A DNA stretch of 64,000 nucleotides from an uncultured Hymenobacter sp. (lineage in GTDB: Bacteria; Bacteroidota; Bacteroidia; Cytophagales; Hymenobacteraceae): the NCBI GenBank assembly GCA_913776615.1, contig CAJYPK010000034.1, positions 124,001 to 188,000 of the forward strand, in the 5' to 3' direction. Shown here one piece after another: positions 63,007 to 64,000 of the stretch (positions are counted from its first letter, which is position 1; every line of letters begins with the position of its first letter). The notes under the pieces are model-generated. The model worked only from the letters and a program-made list of their open reading frames with translations. It was not told the origin of the DNA and did not search any database. The translations under genes and the position numbers were made by a program.

Positions 63007-64000
63007 ACAGTTTCTGGTCTTTGAGTTTACGGTCGAGCAGCGGCGAGGTGCCGGGGCCGGCTTTGCGGGCGCGCTGCCAGGCCGCCACGGCCCCAGTGTG
63101 GTCGCCGAGCTGCCACAGTACGTCGCCGTAGTGCTCCAGGATGCTCGCATCCTTCGTTGTTTTGAGGGCTTTTTCCAGATTCTGCTTGGCCCCGGCGTAG
63201 TCCTTCTGCTTGTACAGCACCCAGGCATAGGTGTCGAGGTAGGTATCGTTGTCGGGGAATTTCTGCACCGTGCGGCCCGACATTTCCTTAGCCTTGTCGA
63301 GGTTTTCGCCCCGCAGGCTGAGGTAATAGCTGTAATTGTTGAGCACGCCGTAGTTGTTGGGATCCACGGCCAGGGCGGCATCGTAGGCCGCCGCCGACTT
63401 GGCGTACTCTTTCAATTCCTGGTAGGCGTCGCCGAGCTGCGAGTCAAATTGGCTTTGCTGTTCGGGGTTGCCCGCAGTGAGGCGGCGGCCGTGTTCGAGG
63501 GCCTGCACGGCCCGCTGGGGCTGCTTCTTGAGCAGGTGCCCCACCCCATTGTAAAACCACAGCGGGGCTTGGTTGGGAAATAGCTCCAGGGCCGCGTCGC
63601 TGTGCACGAGCAGCGAGTCGGTCTGGTTGAGCTCGGCATCGAGCAGCACCACCTGCTGCCACAGCTGGTACTTCGACTTGTCGTAGCGCAGGGCTTGCAG
63701 ATAGGTATTGCGCGCCTCCTTTTTACGGCCGCTCTGCATCTGCACATCGCCGGCCACGCTGTAGGCCTTGGCCTCGCGGGGATGGTTGCGCACGGCGGCG
63801 GCCGACAGGTCGAGGGCCAGCGGGGCTATTTTGGGATCGGGCAGCTGCTTGAGGTAGTTGACGAGGATACGCACCGCCTGGTCGATATCGAGCGCCGGCG
63901 TATCGAAGGCCAGCCGCAGGTGCTTTTCCACTTCGGCGGGCTGGTTTTGCTGGCGGGCCACGTCGGCCAGAATCAGGTGGGCCTGGGGGTTGGTGGGGTC
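62999..64000 (-). CDS. TPR-repeat protein, cut by the window edge
   Basis: At least 333 residues of tandem tetratricopeptide repeats; the N-terminus lies beyond 64000, where the frame is still open. Clear units include AKAYSVAGDVQMQSGRKKEA, PLWFYNGVGHLLKKQPQRAV and ASILEHYGDVLWQLGDHTGA. Such proteins are scaffolds for protein complexes, often as outer-membrane-associated lipoproteins in this phylum; the coupled DUF4292 lipoprotein supports an envelope role. A start at 63961 is possible by codon but would cut a repeat in two. Confidence 0.85.
   Translation of the reverse strand, partial: DPTNPQAHLILADVARQQNQPAEVEKHLRLAFDTPALDIDQAVRILVNYLKQLPDPKIAPLALDLSAAAVRNHPREAKAYSVAGDVQMQSGRKKEARNTYLQALRYDKSKYQLWQQVVLLDAELNQTDSLLVHSDAALELFPNQAPLWFYNGVGHLLKKQPQRAVQALEHGRRLTAGNPEQQSQFDSQLGDAYQELKEYAKSAAAYDAALAVDPNNYGVLNNYSYYLSLRGENLDKAKEMSGRTVQKFPDNDTYLDTYAWVLYKQKDYAGAKQNLEKALKTTKDASILEHYGDVLWQLGDHTGAVAAWQRARKAGPGTSPLLDRKLKDQKLYE

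Noticed and set aside
62215-63381. 388-codon version of the DUF4292 protein
   Set aside because: The first 125 residues are a shadow of the TPR gene in another frame; the lipoprotein leader begins at 63006.

Overview
The window looks like chromosomal DNA from a GC-rich member of the Bacteroidota, most likely Hymenobacter or a close relative in the Cytophagales. The evidence is the combination of type IX secretion (T9SS) sorting domains, a PorZ-like propeller protein, Oar-like TonB receptors, promoter -7 boxes of the TAnnTTTG type, and small families known from this phylum (DUF4292, DUF4199-like, DUF6252-like). I see no phage, plasmid replication, rRNA or CRISPR. The assignment is by recognition, without a database search.

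Layout. 1-5.5 kb: tail of an MFS transporter, an AAA+ ATPase, convergent ndk, an NrnA-type DHH phosphoesterase and two tandem FKBP prolyl isomerases. 5.6-14.1 kb: a minus-strand tdk-porZ-recO run, a small ferredoxin, two hypothetical proteins and a multi-spanning membrane protein. 14.1-21.6 kb: mostly minus strand, with the cell-elongation genes rodA and mrdA (PBP2) separated by three unrelated genes, then two Roadblock/LC7-like proteins and a membrane-anchored carboxypeptidase-regulatory-domain protein. 22-27.8 kb: an envelope glycolipid module (GT2 transferase, ChbG/HpnK deacetylase, flippase-like protein, GT39 transferase) interrupted by a four-helix-bundle gene bounded by inverted simple repeats, followed by a Fur regulator and tRNA-Ala(GGC). 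28-38 kb: two large Oar-like TonB-dependent receptors and a T9SS cargo protein. 38-50 kb: NlpC/P60 lipoprotein, GlcD-like oxidase, Tat-type amidase, a very hydrophilic repeat protein, DinB-like protein, M28 peptidase, cysS and an EEP phosphatase. 50-56 kb: a 1221-residue T9SS type B protein with SBBP repeats, a yeast-type cytosine deaminase and an EnvC-like factor. 56.5-61.7 kb: a tandemly duplicated, partly broken pair of genes (DUF6252-like lipoprotein plus secreted hydrolase). 62.2-64 kb: a DUF4292 lipoprotein and a TPR protein cut by the window edge.

The most unusual material is repetitive. Five intergenic intervals are filled almost exactly, from stop codon to the next stop or start codon, by inverted repeats of short-period simple sequence. 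One of them carries the four-helix-bundle gene and has apparently removed the start codon of the downstream deacetylase. Separately, long near-perfect palindromes of at least three sequence types occur between genes; one of them supplies the stop codons of both flanking genes. The duplicated 56.5-61.7 kb pair has conserved GC-rich ends, AT-rich diverged cores and lesions at a (TA)5 tract, an in-frame TAG and a G6 run, which suggests decay or reversible switching.
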